Shown here: positions 48,244-59,350 of the stretch, one piece after another
Layout: each line of letters begins with the position of its first letter
How positions within the stretch are numbered: position 1 is the first letter of the stretch
Assembly (NCBI GenBank): GCA_003281625.1
Contig: QCBL01000001.1
Location: forward strand, 270,006 to 334,005
Direction: 5' to 3'
DNA from: Prochlorococcus sp. AG-347-I04
Lineage (GTDB): Bacteria; Cyanobacteriota; Cyanobacteriia; PCC-6307; Cyanobiaceae
Length of the DNA stretch: 64,000 bases
Notes under the pieces: model-generated
The model's input: only the letters and a program-made list of their open reading frames with translations
The model's database searches: none
Told to the model about the DNA's origin: nothing
Translations under genes and position numbers: made by a program

Positions 48244-48609
48244 TCAAAAAAATTGAATAACCAAATAACCTAAATAGAAGAAGATAAAAGAATAGAATAT
48301 CACTTCGATATAGTGGAAAAATAATCTTAAGAATTTTCTCTTTTTAAATAAATTAAATAATTGATATATAAATGAAGAAAATGTACTAAAACACCCTAAA
48401 AAACCACTATAAAATAATACTAATATTTCGTTATTCATAAAATTTAATGCTACTAAAATTCCTAAAAAAAAAGATGATAAAAAATTTACTATTGATATGT
48501 TTTGAATATCAAATCCTAAACTTTTTTTAAAATTATTTTGTATAAATATTCTAAGTATTAATCCAAAAGTACTGCCAAGTAAAAGTATAACTATTGAACT
48601 AAAATCCAA
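48244..48609 (-). CDS. crcB: CrcB/Fluc fluoride channel subunit (first of pair)
   Basis: A 121-residue four-helix membrane protein. 'LLLGSTFGLILRIFIQNNFK' (the G-x3-G-x-x-L-R opening), 'SIVNFLSSFFLGILVALN' (N in helix 2) and 'YSGFLGCFSTFSSFIYQLF' (the G-F-x-G-x-F-S-T-F-S block) fit the CrcB family well. It follows the SH3-like gene by 3 bp and precedes its partner by 1 bp; all are behind gyrB. Fluoride riboswitch features are not seen. Confidence 0.87.
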   Translation of the reverse strand: MDFSSIVILLLGSTFGLILRIFIQNNFKKSLGFDIQNISIVNFLSSFFLGILVALNFMNNEILVLFYSGFLGCFSTFSSFIYQLFNLFKKRKFLRLFFHYIEVIFYSFIFFYLGYLVIQFF

Positions 48610-48612
48610 AAT

Positions 48613-50906
<2,294 letters not shown>

Positions 50907-51056
50907 TTAATATAAAAAAAATATTAAACTTTTAAAATGTTATTTTTAAAAGGTCTTTAATTAAACTTACCACCGCAATAAGATAAAGGCTCGAAGTTAA
51001 TGAAAAATTTAATCACTTTAATTATATAGCTAATATTTTTTTATTCATAAATTCAT

Positions 51057-51956
51057 ATGTCTTCATATCCACCTCATGTAATAGTTTTAATTGGGCCTAC
51101 TGCAAGTGGTAAAACAGAATTAGCTATTGAAATTGCAGAATATTTTAAAACTCGCATTCACAACATCGATTCAAGGCAAATTTATAAGTCTATGGATATT
51201 GGAACAGCTAAACCATCTAAAAAACAACAACAAAAAATAAAGCATTTTTTAATTGACATTGAGGAGCCAATCAATCCAATTAATGTGAAACAATTTCAAG
51301 AAATTGCTCAACAATCAATAAAAAAAGAAATTAAAAAAAATAATTTACCTTTTCTTGTTGGAGGGAGTGGGCTATATATGAACTCAATAACAAAGGGTTT
51401 TTTTGTGCCAAATGTCCCACCTCAAAATAATTTAAGAAGACAATTAGAGGAACTTGGTCAAAAAAAATGTTGGGACTTATTAAAAAATTGTGATCCATTA
51501 TCAACAAAAAAAATTAATTTTGCTGACCATATTAGAACAATAAGAGCTTTAGAAGTCTTCTACGTAACTGGTAAACCTATGTCAACTCTTAAAGTTCAAC
51601 AACCGCCTAATTGGAGAATACTAGAGCTTGGATTAGATAGAGATAATTTAAAAGAAAGAATTTTAAAAAGAACAAAAAATATGTTTTTATCTGGAATTAT
51701 TGAGGAGACGAAACATCTTATTTCAGAATTCGGATTTGATTTGCCAATATTAGAAACCATTGGTTATCGAGAAGCTAGAGATGTTTTAAATAATCATTTA
51801 ACAATTGACAAAGCAATTGAGTTAACTACGACAAAAACGATCAAATTTGCAAAAAGGCAAAAAACTTGGTTTCGTAATAAAAATAATCCTCTTTGGCTTA
51901 ATAACAAAAACCTGCTAAAAGATGCAATAATTAAGATAGAGTCTTTTTTAAGCTAA
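51057..51956 (+). CDS. miaA: tRNA dimethylallyltransferase MiaA
   Basis: Adds the isopentenyl group to A37 of tRNAs that read U-starting codons. 299 residues. P-loop '[20 protein letters not shown]' (about 10-29), '[18 protein letters not shown]' (about 40-57), 'HFLIDIEEP', '[16 protein letters not shown]' (about 100-115) and '[13 protein letters not shown]' are family signatures. It is divergent from gyrB across 150 bp and followed by infC after 48 bp. Confidence 0.97.
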   Translation: MSSYPPHVIVLIGPTASGKTELAIEIAEYFKTRIHNIDSRQIYKSMDIGTAKPSKKQQQKIKHFLIDIEEPINPINVKQFQEIAQQSIKKEIKKNNLPFLVGGSGLYMNSITKGFFVPNVPPQNNLRRQLEELGQKKCWDLLKNCDPLSTKKINFADHIRTIRALEVFYVTGKPMSTLKVQQPPNWRILELGLDRDNLKERILKRTKNMFLSGIIEETKHLISEFGFDLPILETIGYREARDVLNNHLTIDKAIELTTTKTIKFAKRQKTWFRNKNNPLWLNNKNLLKDAIIKIESFLS

Positions 51957-52004
51957 CTTTATAAAAATAGATTTTGTTAATCATCAAATTATTAAATTAA
52001 CTGA

Positions 52005-52577
52005 ATGCCACCACGTCCACGCTTTGACCGCCGAGCTCCCGTTAGAGAGCTACCAAATATAAATGAAAGAATAAAATACCCTCAATTGAGAGTTGTTGAT
52101 TCAGATGGTAAACAATTAGGTGTCATAGATAGATTAAAAGCATTAGAAATAGCCTCTCAAAGAGAACTTGACTTAGTTTTGGTGAGCGAAAAAGCAAATC
52201 CTCCCGTTTGTAGAATAATGGACTACGGAAAATATAAATTTGAACAAGAAAAGAAAGCTAAAGAAGCAAGGAAAAAATCGCATCAAACAGAAGTTAAAGA
52301 AGTAAAAATGAGGTATAAAATTGACAAGCATGATTATGATGTTCGCATAGGTCAAGCTACTAAATTTTTAAAATCAGGGGACAAGGTAAAATGTACTGTA
52401 ATTTTTAGGGGCAGAGAAATTCAACACTCAAATTTAGCTGAAACACTTCTTTTAAGAATGGCTAATGATCTAGAAGAGCAATCAGAAGTGCAACAAAAAC
52501 CAAAAAGAGAAGGGAGAAACATGATAATGTTTTTAAGCCCTCGAAAAACTCCTCTCATCAAAAAAGATGATGGGTAA
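52005..52577 (+). CDS. infC: Translation initiation factor IF-3
   Basis: Binds the 30S subunit and checks initiator tRNA. 190 residues, with the N-domain opening '[20 protein letters not shown]' (about 19-38), the linker helix '[14 protein letters not shown]', and the C-domain '[20 protein letters not shown]' with '[16 protein letters not shown]'. A basic 18-residue N-terminal tail precedes the core. It starts with ATG, unlike E. coli infC whose rare AUU start provides autoregulation. rpmI and rplT, its usual neighbours, are absent; a GntR-type gene and cysE follow. Confidence 0.97.
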   Translation: MPPRPRFDRRAPVRELPNINERIKYPQLRVVDSDGKQLGVIDRLKALEIASQRELDLVLVSEKANPPVCRIMDYGKYKFEQEKKAKEARKKSHQTEVKEVKMRYKIDKHDYDVRIGQATKFLKSGDKVKCTVIFRGREIQHSNLAETLLLRMANDLEEQSEVQQKPKREGRNMIMFLSPRKTPLIKKDDG

Positions 52578-52653
52578 AAAATTGTTATCAAAAAATATTA
52601 CGAATGTTAAAGTGTCACTATGGTCAAAAATAAATTGTCAGGGTTTTTAAAAA

Positions 52654-53640
52654 GTGAGATTCCATATTCAACAAGAAAGTGATATACCAGCATCTACACA
52701 ACTATATAATCAAATTTGTTTTGCGATTGCAGCTAGACATTATCCTCCTGGACACAGACTTCCAAGTACGAGGCAACTTGCAATGCAGACTGGACTCCAT
52801 CGGAATACTATAAGCAAAGTTTACAGACAACTAGAAATAGATGGGGTTGTTGAAGCAATTGCTGGATCAGGTATCTATGTAAGAGATAATCTTACTAAAA
52901 GACAATTTAAAAAATCAGTTTACGCAAAAAATAAAATAAGTAAACCACCAGATCAAGAAGCAAAGAAAGTTATTGACAACTTGATAAGTCTTGGATGCAC
53001 TTTACAAGAAACGAGAGAGATATTGACCAATGAAATTGATTGGCGTATTAAGTGCGGATCAAGAATCATAGTCAGTACTCCTAGAGAGGATATTGGCGCT
53101 TCTATGTTAATAGCAGAAGACCTATCTACAACAGTTAAAGTACCAGTAGAAGTTGTTCCTATGGAAGAATTAGAAAAAGTTTTGAGTAATTCAAATAATG
53201 GTACGATTGTCACAAGCAGATATTTTTTACAGCCTCTAGAAAAAATTGCTACGCAACATGGAGTGCGCGCTATTGCAGTAGATTTGAGCGACTTTCAAAA
53301 AGAATTAAAAATCCTCAAGGAATTAAATGCTGGAAGTTGTGTAGGTATTGTTAGTATTAGCCCTGGTCTACTAAGAGCAGCAGAAGTTATTATACACAGC
53401 ATGCGAGGTAGTGAATTAATGCTTATGACGGCAGTCTCAGACAATAACAGTAGACTACTATCACTTTTAAAGGCTTCGAATCATGTAGTCTGTGATGGAC
53501 CTAGTTTATCAGTTGTAGAAAACACATTGTTAAAAAATCGTTCTCAGTTGATGAGATTACCCCAAATAATATGTGCTAAAAATTATTTAAGTATCGAAAC
53601 GATAAATCAATTAAAAAAAGAAATCGGTGTTATTAATTAG
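52654..53640 (+). CDS. GntR-family transcriptional regulator with unassigned C-terminal domain, GTG start
   Basis: A 328-residue protein. Residues 1-76 are a GntR-type winged helix: 'QLYNQICFAIAARHYPPGHR', 'LPSTRQLAMQTGLHRNTISK' and 'LEIDGVVEAIAGSGIYVRDN'. The remaining 250 residues are not the aminotransferase domain of MocR types nor an obvious FCD or UTRA domain; alternating hydrophobic strands and helices ('SRIIVSTPREDIGASMLIAE', 'CVGIVSISPGLLRAAEVIIH') look like a Rossmann-like or periplasmic-binding-like ligand domain. The start is GTG at 52654. It is followed by cysE after 6 bp, so they may be co-transcribed. Confidence 0.87.
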   Translation: MRFHIQQESDIPASTQLYNQICFAIAARHYPPGHRLPSTRQLAMQTGLHRNTISKVYRQLEIDGVVEAIAGSGIYVRDNLTKRQFKKSVYAKNKISKPPDQEAKKVIDNLISLGCTLQETREILTNEIDWRIKCGSRIIVSTPREDIGASMLIAEDLSTTVKVPVEVVPMEELEKVLSNSNNGTIVTSRYFLQPLEKIATQHGVRAIAVDLSDFQKELKILKELNAGSCVGIVSISPGLLRAAEVIIHSMRGSELMLMTAVSDNNSRLLSLLKASNHVVCDGPSLSVVENTLLKNRSQLMRLPQIICAKNYLSIETINQLKKEIGVIN

Positions 53641-53646
53641 ACCAAG

Positions 53647-54381
53647 ATGCTAAGAACTTTTAAATCAGATATAGAAATTATCAAAGAGAGAGATCCTGCC
53701 GCTAGAGGAATAATAGAGATATTTCTCTGCTACCCGGGATTTCAATCAATAGTTATACATAGGTTTACGCATAAATTATGGCAATTAAAGATTCCTTTAG
53801 TGCCCCGCTTAATGAGTCATCTTAATCGGTTAGTAACAGGTATTGAAATCCATCCTGGGGCAAAAATTGGTAAAAGGGTTTTCATAGATCATGGAATGGG
53901 AGTTGTAATTGGAGAAACAGCTGAGATAGGGAATAACTGTCTTCTATATCAGGGAGTTACATTAGGAGGTACTGGTAAAAGCCATGGCAAAAGACACCCA
54001 ACCTTAATGGAAAATGTTGTAGTTGGGGCAGGAGCAAAAATTCTTGGATCCATCACAGTAGGATCAAATACACGTATCGGTGCGGGATCAGTTGTTGTTC
54101 GAAACGTAGAGGGGAACAGTACTGTTGTTGGAGTCCCTGGCAGGGTAGTGCATCAAAGTGGTGTCAAAGTAAATCCGCTAGCTCACTCTGCCTTACCAGA
54201 TGCAGAAGCTAATGTGATAAAAAATTTAATGGATAGAATAGACTCTCTTGAAAATGAAATTCTTAAATTACAAAAAACCCTACAATGTTTAGCAAACTCA
54301 GAATCAATTGATATTTCTAAACTCGGTGATTCTCAAAATCTTAAGGACAAAGAAATTTTTGAATTTCTTGGAGATGATTAA
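53647..54381 (+). CDS. cysE: Serine O-acetyltransferase
   Basis: Acetylates serine on the way to cysteine. 244 residues. The N-terminal helical part is followed by a left-handed beta helix: 'IEIHPGAKIGKRVFIDHGMG' (about 74-93) with the catalytic Asp/His, 'VIGETAEIGNNCLLYQGVTL' and 'VVGAGAKILGSITVGSNTRI', ending 'VVGVPGRVV'. The hexapeptide pattern is clear. A roughly 60-residue helical C-terminal tail after the last hexapeptide is longer than in E. coli, where the tail binds CysK. It follows the GntR gene by 6 bp. Confidence 0.96.
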   Translation: MLRTFKSDIEIIKERDPAARGIIEIFLCYPGFQSIVIHRFTHKLWQLKIPLVPRLMSHLNRLVTGIEIHPGAKIGKRVFIDHGMGVVIGETAEIGNNCLLYQGVTLGGTGKSHGKRHPTLMENVVVGAGAKILGSITVGSNTRIGAGSVVVRNVEGNSTVVGVPGRVVHQSGVKVNPLAHSALPDAEANVIKNLMDRIDSLENEILKLQKTLQCLANSESIDISKLGDSQNLKDKEIFEFLGDD

Positions 54382-54389
54382 ATATTGAT

Positions 54390-57221
54390 TTAATTTTCTT
54401 CATTAGCGTCAGTTTTAGGTTGAAACATAAACATTGAATAGATAACATTTCGTCTCATATTAGTCATCATTTCAAGAAACATGTCATATCCTTCGTTTTT
54501 ATATTCGATTAATGGATCTTTTTGACCATAACCTCTCAATCCGACTGATTCCCTCAAGGAATCCATGGATTGAAGATGTTCTCGCCATAAATTATCGATT
54601 TGTTGCAAAATGAAAAATCTTTCAGCTTCTCTCATCAAACCTGGACGAATCTTTTCTATTTGTGATTCTTTTAAATCATAAGCTATTCGTAATTGCTCTT
54701 GAAGATAGTTTTTTAATTCTTCTATCGACAGTAAATTAATATCATCAGATTTAAGATCATCTAATAAATATATAAATTCTTTGACTTTGGAAATTAATTG
54801 ATCAATATTCCATTCTTCAGGTGGAAGATCAGGATTAATATAAGCATCTACAATTTCAATCATTGTCCTTTCTCCATATCCTATTACTTGTCTCTTTAAA
54901 TCAATTCCTTTCAATACTCTTAGTCTTTCGCCATAAACTGCTTTTCTTTGATTGTTCATTACCTCGTCGTATTCAAATACTTGTTTTCTAATATCGTAAT
55001 AGTAGGTTTCAACTTTCTTTTGAGCACTTTCTAGAGACCTAGTAAGCATTCCTGACTCAATAGGCATATCTTCATCAACCCTAAAAGCATTCATTAGATT
55101 TGCTACTCGATCTCCTCCAAAAATCCTTAATAAGTTATCATCTAAAGATAAAAAGAATCTTGTACTTCCAAGATCACCTTGTCTTCCTGCTCTTCCTCTG
55201 AGTTGATTATCCACTCTTCTTGATTCATGTCTCTCAGTACCAATAACATGTAAACCGCCAGCTTTTCTTACTTTTTCTTCTTCATGGATCAAGACTGTTT
55301 CATATTCTTTTTTTACATCAGACAAAGATTCTCTCAAAAGCTTTATCAATGCATCATCAGTTGGTGCTTTTTCTGCAGCTGTAGCTATTCTGTCATCAAG
55401 TTCTAAGACAGAAAGTTGTCTCTCTCCCCAATTTTTAACAAGTTCATCAGATAAAAGGGAGAGTTTCTTTTCAATTGCTTCATCTAGTTTGCAAGGGAAA
55501 AGATTTGTTGATGAATTTGAAATGTTCTTTTTCAAATTTGAACCAGCTTTTTTAGAAAAACCACCCTTAGATTTTGAATTTCTTTGTTTAGGTATTGGTG
55601 GCTTATGTTCATTATCAGGCTTGACTAACAAAGGAATTAAAATTTCTTTTAATTTAAGCCTTGCCATATAGTCACTATTACCGCCAAGAATTATATCTGT
55701 TCCTCTTCCAGCCATATTAGTCGCAATAGTAACAGCACCTGCCCTTCCTGCCTGAGCAACAATTTCTGCCTCACGTTCAACATTCTCTGGCTTAGCATTT
55801 AACAAATTATGTGGGATTTTTTCTTCTGATAAAAGTGAACTTAATAATTCACTTTTTTCAACACTTGTTGTACCAACTAAAACAGGTCTGCCATCTCTAT
55901 GAATTTGCGCAGTTTCTTTAGCAACGGCTTTCCATTTACCAATCTCTGTCTTAAATACTTGATCAGACCAATCTTTTCTCTTTCTTATTTGATTTGTCGG
56001 TATAACTGTTGATTCTAATTTATAAGTTTTTTCAAATTCAACCTCCTCCGTTTTTGCAGTTCCCGTCATTCCTGCTAAACCAGGATATAAAAGGAAAAAA
56101 TTCTGATATGTTATGGAAGCTAATGTTTGAGTCTCAGGCTGAATTTGAAGACTCTCTTTTGCTTCTATTGCCTGATGTTGTCCATCACTCCAACGTCTTC
56201 CAGGCATTACCCTACCAGTGAATTCGTCTACTATGACAGCCTCATCGTTCTTAATAATATAATTCACATCTTTAATAAATAATTCTTTAGCTTTTAAAGC
56301 GTTAGTAATATAGTGCGCCCAAGGATCTTGAGGATTATATAAATCATTAACTCCCAAATATTCTTCACATTTTGCAAAACCCTGATCAGTCAATATGCAA
56401 CTTCTCTGTTTTTCATCAACTTCATAATCGCCTTCTGGATCAATACCATCTTTACTTAATTCTTTTGCTTTGACTAATGCCAGAGATAATTCTGCAGCCT
56501 TTTGATATTTTTCTTGTGGTCTTTCAACTTGGCCAGAAATGATTAGCGGCGTTCTTGCTTCATCAATTAATATTGAATCAACCTCATCAATTACGCAATA
56601 ATTAAATTTTCTTTGAACTACCTCACTAATATCGGTAGCCATATTATCTCTTAAATAATCAAATCCTAATTCTGAATTTGTGGCATAAGTTATATCACAA
56701 TCATAATTTTTCTTCCTCTCAACTGGATTCATATCTTGCTGAATCAAACCAACGGATAAACCTAAGAAACGGTGAACTTGTCCCATCCACTCTGCATCCC
56801 TTCTAGCTAAATAATCATTTACAGTAACAACATGAACCCCTTTTCCAGTAAGAGCATTTAAAAAACATGGTAATGTTGCGACAAGAGTTTTTCCCTCTCC
56901 AGTCTTCATCTCAGCAATTTGACAGTCATTTAAAACCATCCCACCTATTAACTGAACATCAAAGTGTCGCATATCTAGAACACGTTTACTTGCTTCTCTT
57001 ACTATTGCAAAGGCCCTAGGAAGAAATTCTTCAAGGAGTTCTTTTTGTTTTTTAAAATCTAATTCTGATGAAATATTTGATTTAAGATTTTGAGTTTCTT
57101 TTCTAAGCTCATCATCATTCAATTGAGAAATTTCTTCTTCTAAAAAATTTATCTCTTCCACTATTGGTTGATAGCGCTTTAACTTTCGGGTATTCGGATC
57201 TCCCAACAAAAGTTTTAGCAT
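54390..57221 (-). CDS. secA: Preprotein translocase ATPase SecA
   Basis: Motor of Sec protein export at thylakoid and plasma membranes. 943 residues. Walker A is in '[20 protein letters not shown]' (about 107-126), DEAD-box Walker B '[20 protein letters not shown]', '[20 protein letters not shown]' and '[20 protein letters not shown]' (NBD2), and '[20 protein letters not shown]'. An insertion between '[10 protein letters not shown]' and '[12 protein letters not shown]' is about 140 residues long, including a Ser/Lys/Asn-rich stretch. The protein ends '[12 protein letters not shown]' with no C-terminal zinc-binding motif. It is 8 bp from the convergent cysE. Confidence 0.97.
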   Translation of the reverse strand: MLKLLLGDPNTRKLKRYQPIVEEINFLEEEISQLNDDELRKETQNLKSNISSELDFKKQKELLEEFLPRAFAIVREASKRVLDMRHFDVQLIGGMVLNDCQIAEMKTGEGKTLVATLPCFLNALTGKGVHVVTVNDYLARRDAEWMGQVHRFLGLSVGLIQQDMNPVERKKNYDCDITYATNSELGFDYLRDNMATDISEVVQRKFNYCVIDEVDSILIDEARTPLIISGQVERPQEKYQKAAELSLALVKAKELSKDGIDPEGDYEVDEKQRSCILTDQGFAKCEEYLGVNDLYNPQDPWAHYITNALKAKELFIKDVNYIIKNDEAVIVDEFTGRVMPGRRWSDGQHQAIEAKESLQIQPETQTLASITYQNFFLLYPGLAGMTGTAKTEEVEFEKTYKLESTVIPTNQIRKRKDWSDQVFKTEIGKWKAVAKETAQIHRDGRPVLVGTTSVEKSELLSSLLSEEKIPHNLLNAKPENVEREAEIVAQAGRAGAVTIATNMAGRGTDIILGGNSDYMARLKLKEILIPLLVKPDNEHKPPIPKQRNSKSKGGFSKKAGSNLKKNISNSSTNLFPCKLDEAIEKKLSLLSDELVKNWGERQLSVLELDDRIATAAEKAPTDDALIKLLRESLSDVKKEYETVLIHEEEKVRKAGGLHVIGTERHESRRVDNQLRGRAGRQGDLGSTRFFLSLDDNLLRIFGGDRVANLMNAFRVDEDMPIESGMLTRSLESAQKKVETYYYDIRKQVFEYDEVMNNQRKAVYGERLRVLKGIDLKRQVIGYGERTMIEIVDAYINPDLPPEEWNIDQLISKVKEFIYLLDDLKSDDINLLSIEELKNYLQEQLRIAYDLKESQIEKIRPGLMREAERFFILQQIDNLWREHLQSMDSLRESVGLRGYGQKDPLIEYKNEGYDMFLEMMTNMRRNVIYSMFMFQPKTDANEEN

Positions 57222-57394
57222 AAGTCAAAGTCCTTAAAAAATTCATCTTATTACAAACATTATAAATTAGTGCGTTACAACAGAATGAAGAAAACTATTA
57301 TCTCTTTATTTTATAGAAACGATCGATTAGGGTATTTAGATTAAAGTCACAAAATAACCTGGCTGACATCAATTTTCAAAAATCTTTTTAATAA

Positions 57395-57850
57395 ATGAAA
57401 GAAATATCCCTCATCAAACATGCCAAAGGAGCTTTAGGATTAAGGGTTTTTGGATTAGGTCCCAATCTCAAACCAACAAACGGATTAATTAAGCTACAAA
57501 AATTACTAAATACCAATGCTTTTTGGGCAAAAAATAGAACAATTAATGATCTAAAAAAATGCCTTGCTAACAGTGATGTCGTAATAAGTCTTTGGGTTGG
57601 CAAGGAAATGGTTGGTTTTGGTAGAGCTTTAACTGATGGGATTTACCGCGGAGTCCTTTGGGATATTGTTATTGATCAAAATCACCAAGGCAATGGTTTC
57701 GGCACATTAATTTTAAACAATCTTTTATCTTCCAAAAAAATTAAAAATACAAAAAAATTATATTTAATGACAACAAATAAAAAATTATTTTATTCTCAAT
57801 TTGATTTTAAAGAAGTTATTTCTCAAAATTTATTGATTCGTGAAGTATGA
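57395..57850 (+). CDS. GNAT-family N-acetyltransferase
   Basis: A 151-residue acetyltransferase. The acetyl-CoA-binding motif A is 'VIDQNHQGNGFGTLILNNLL' with the Q-x-x-G-x-G signature (about 103-122), preceded by the strand 'MVGFGRALTDGIYRGVLWDI'. The N-terminal 50 residues include 'GALGLRVFGLGPNLKPTNG', which resembles the plastid-encoded-type GNATs close to serotonin/arylalkylamine N-acetyltransferase-like proteins of cyanobacteria. Substrate is not readable. It is divergent from secA across 173 bp. Confidence 0.88.
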   Translation: MKEISLIKHAKGALGLRVFGLGPNLKPTNGLIKLQKLLNTNAFWAKNRTINDLKKCLANSDVVISLWVGKEMVGFGRALTDGIYRGVLWDIVIDQNHQGNGFGTLILNNLLSSKKIKNTKKLYLMTTNKKLFYSQFDFKEVISQNLLIREV

Positions 57851-57877
57851 AGCACTCTGTTTGTACAGAAAACAAAA

Positions 57878-58309
57878 TTAAGATACGAATTTACTATAAA
57901 GCCATCTTATAAAAGGTCCTAAAATAGGAACTGGTCCAAAAGTTGGGCCGCAAAAATCAAAGTAATCTCTGTGCTCTTTTATTAATCCATTTTCACCAAA
58001 TAATAAACGAGTAGTTCCAGGATAAATAAATTCTTTACCCATAATTTTTAAACCCATTGTCCATTCAACAAATCCACAATCACCAGTTATGGAAATTGCA
58101 TGAGTTTCTAAAAAAACATCATCACATCTTTTAACTAGCTTTTCTTGAGCTTTAACGTAAGAATCTAAACCTTCTGTTTCCTGAGTTGGGTCTGTAAAAA
58201 TAACATTCTCATTATAAAATTCAGCCCATTTTTGTTTTGTTGGTGCATCTGCACCATAAGGTTTGGTAAATAATCCCTTTAAATCCTCAATAGAAATTAC
58301 TCTTGTCAT
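57878..58309 (-). CDS. NTF2-like (SnoaL-type) fold protein, function unknown
   Basis: A 143-residue protein with the cone-shaped NTF2 fold pattern: N-terminal helices, 'AEFYNENVIFTDPTQETEGL' (about 29-48), then a curved sheet 'AISITGDCGFVEWTMGLKIM' and 'YPGTTRLLFGENGLIKEHRD' (about 96-115). Such folds serve as small enzymes or ligand pockets; the substrate cannot be read. The two internal Cys are apart. It is followed on the opposite side by tRNA-Gly at 58354, with a 44-bp gap. Confidence 0.78.
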   Translation of the reverse strand: MTRVISIEDLKGLFTKPYGADAPTKQKWAEFYNENVIFTDPTQETEGLDSYVKAQEKLVKRCDDVFLETHAISITGDCGFVEWTMGLKIMGKEFIYPGTTRLLFGENGLIKEHRDYFDFCGPTFGPVPILGPFIRWLYSKFVS

Positions 58310-58353
58310 TACGGAAATTCATTAAAAATATTCTAAAAGATACAAACATTAAA

Positions 58354-58425
58354 AGCGGATGAAGAGATTCGAACTCTCGACATTCTCCTTGGCAAGGAGA
58401 TGCTCTACCACTGAGCTACATCCGC
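58354..58425 (-). tRNA. trnG: tRNA-Gly (GCC)
   Basis: A 72-nt cloverleaf on the reverse strand: acceptor GCGGATG/CATCCGC, discriminator U at 58354, D-arm GCTCAGTGGTAGAGC, anticodon stem CTCCT/AGGAG with GCC in the loop, and T-arm GAGAGTTCGAATCTCT-like pairing. CCA is not encoded. Acceptor pairing is perfect. Confidence 0.97.
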
Positions 58426-58486
58426 ATAACTTTTTTATTTTATCTCAAAGAAGGGATCAATGATAGAAATAATTAAATTTTTTCAA

Positions 58487-58963
58487 TTAATTTAAATTTT
58501 TAATTAAGGATCCCATCTCAATTGCTTGTAAAGCATAATTCCAACCAAGATTGTTTTTAATCCCTGCTCTTTCTAGAGCCTGCTGCATAGTATCAGTAGT
58601 TAAAACCCCAAAAATAATTGGAACATTATTTTCATTTGAAACTTGTGAAATACCTTTACTCGCCTCAGATATAACTACATCATAGTGGGAAGTTTCACCA
58701 CGGATCACAGCCCCAAGAGCAATTACAACGTCATAACTCTTTTTTTTCATGAGGGTTTTAGCTGCGATTGGCAATTCGAATGAACCTGGAACCCAAACTA
58801 TATCCACTTGATTGCTTAATTCTGAAGTATCTAAACCATGTCTTTTTAAACAATCAAGACAACCAGATAGAATTTTATTTGTAATTAAATCATTAAATCT
58901 TGCTATTACAATCCCAACTTTTAAAGTAGAGGCATTAGTAAAAGAACCCTCAAAAATAGCCAT
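58487..58963 (-). CDS. ribH: 6,7-dimethyl-8-ribityllumazine synthase
   Basis: Condenses 5-amino-6-ribitylaminouracil with dihydroxybutanone phosphate, the step before riboflavin; forms large oligomeric shells in many bacteria. 158 residues. '[20 protein letters not shown]' (about 17-36), '[20 protein letters not shown]' (about 54-73), '[20 protein letters not shown]' (about 80-99, with the active His) and '[17 protein letters not shown]' are the signatures. It lies 49 bp after psbZ on the same strand, the usual cyanobacterial order. Confidence 0.97.
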   Translation of the reverse strand: MAIFEGSFTNASTLKVGIVIARFNDLITNKILSGCLDCLKRHGLDTSELSNQVDIVWVPGSFELPIAAKTLMKKKSYDVVIALGAVIRGETSHYDVVISEASKGISQVSNENNVPIIFGVLTTDTMQQALERAGIKNNLGWNYALQAIEMGSLIKNLN

Positions 58964-59012
58964 TAAATTTTACTTAGATATATTAATAGACTCTCACGAA
59001 AAGGTATTAAGT

Positions 59013-59210
59013 TCAAACTAATGAAGAAACTATCCCTGTAACAAAAACCAAAACAACCCAAACAGCAGCAATAGAATAAATTTTTCTCCTACTTTCTCGC
59101 TGTCCTTCTTCAGAAGAAGGTTGAGTCACATATAAAACGGGTACTCCAACTACCGCAATTAAAGAAGCAAATAATAGAGCATTTACGAAGAAAAAGTTAA
59201 CAGCCTGCAT
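59013..59210 (-). CDS. psbZ: Photosystem II protein PsbZ (Ycf9)
   Basis: A 65-residue thylakoid protein with two membrane helices (about 5-25 and 44-63). 'LFASLIAVVGVPVLYVTQPS' followed by the loop 'SEEGQRESRRKIYSIAAVWV' match PsbZ, a peripheral subunit near CP43 that stabilises PSII-antenna contact. ATG at 59210 fits the family start. A TATAAT on the reverse strand at 59238-59233, about 23 bp before the start, is a candidate promoter. Confidence 0.93.
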   Translation of the reverse strand: MQAVNFFFVNALLFASLIAVVGVPVLYVTQPSSEEGQRESRRKIYSIAAVWVVLVFVTGIVSSLV

Positions 59211-59232
59211 AATTCAGTCTTAGGTTTCAAAT

Positions 59233-59238
59233 ATTATA
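59233..59238 (-). promoter_or_regulatory. Candidate -10 box for psbZ
   Basis: TATAAT on the reverse strand ends 22 bp before the psbZ ATG, which would give a leader of some 15 nt. No -35 box at the right distance is clear and the region is AT-rich, so this is weak. Confidence 0.3.
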
Positions 59239-59350
59239 AATACTATAATCTCATGAAAATGATAATTTTTAGAGAAAATTTACATACTTTAGCCACTTTA
59301 AATGCAAAAAAAAAAATTCTACCTAGTATCTATTTAGGAATTAAAAAAGT

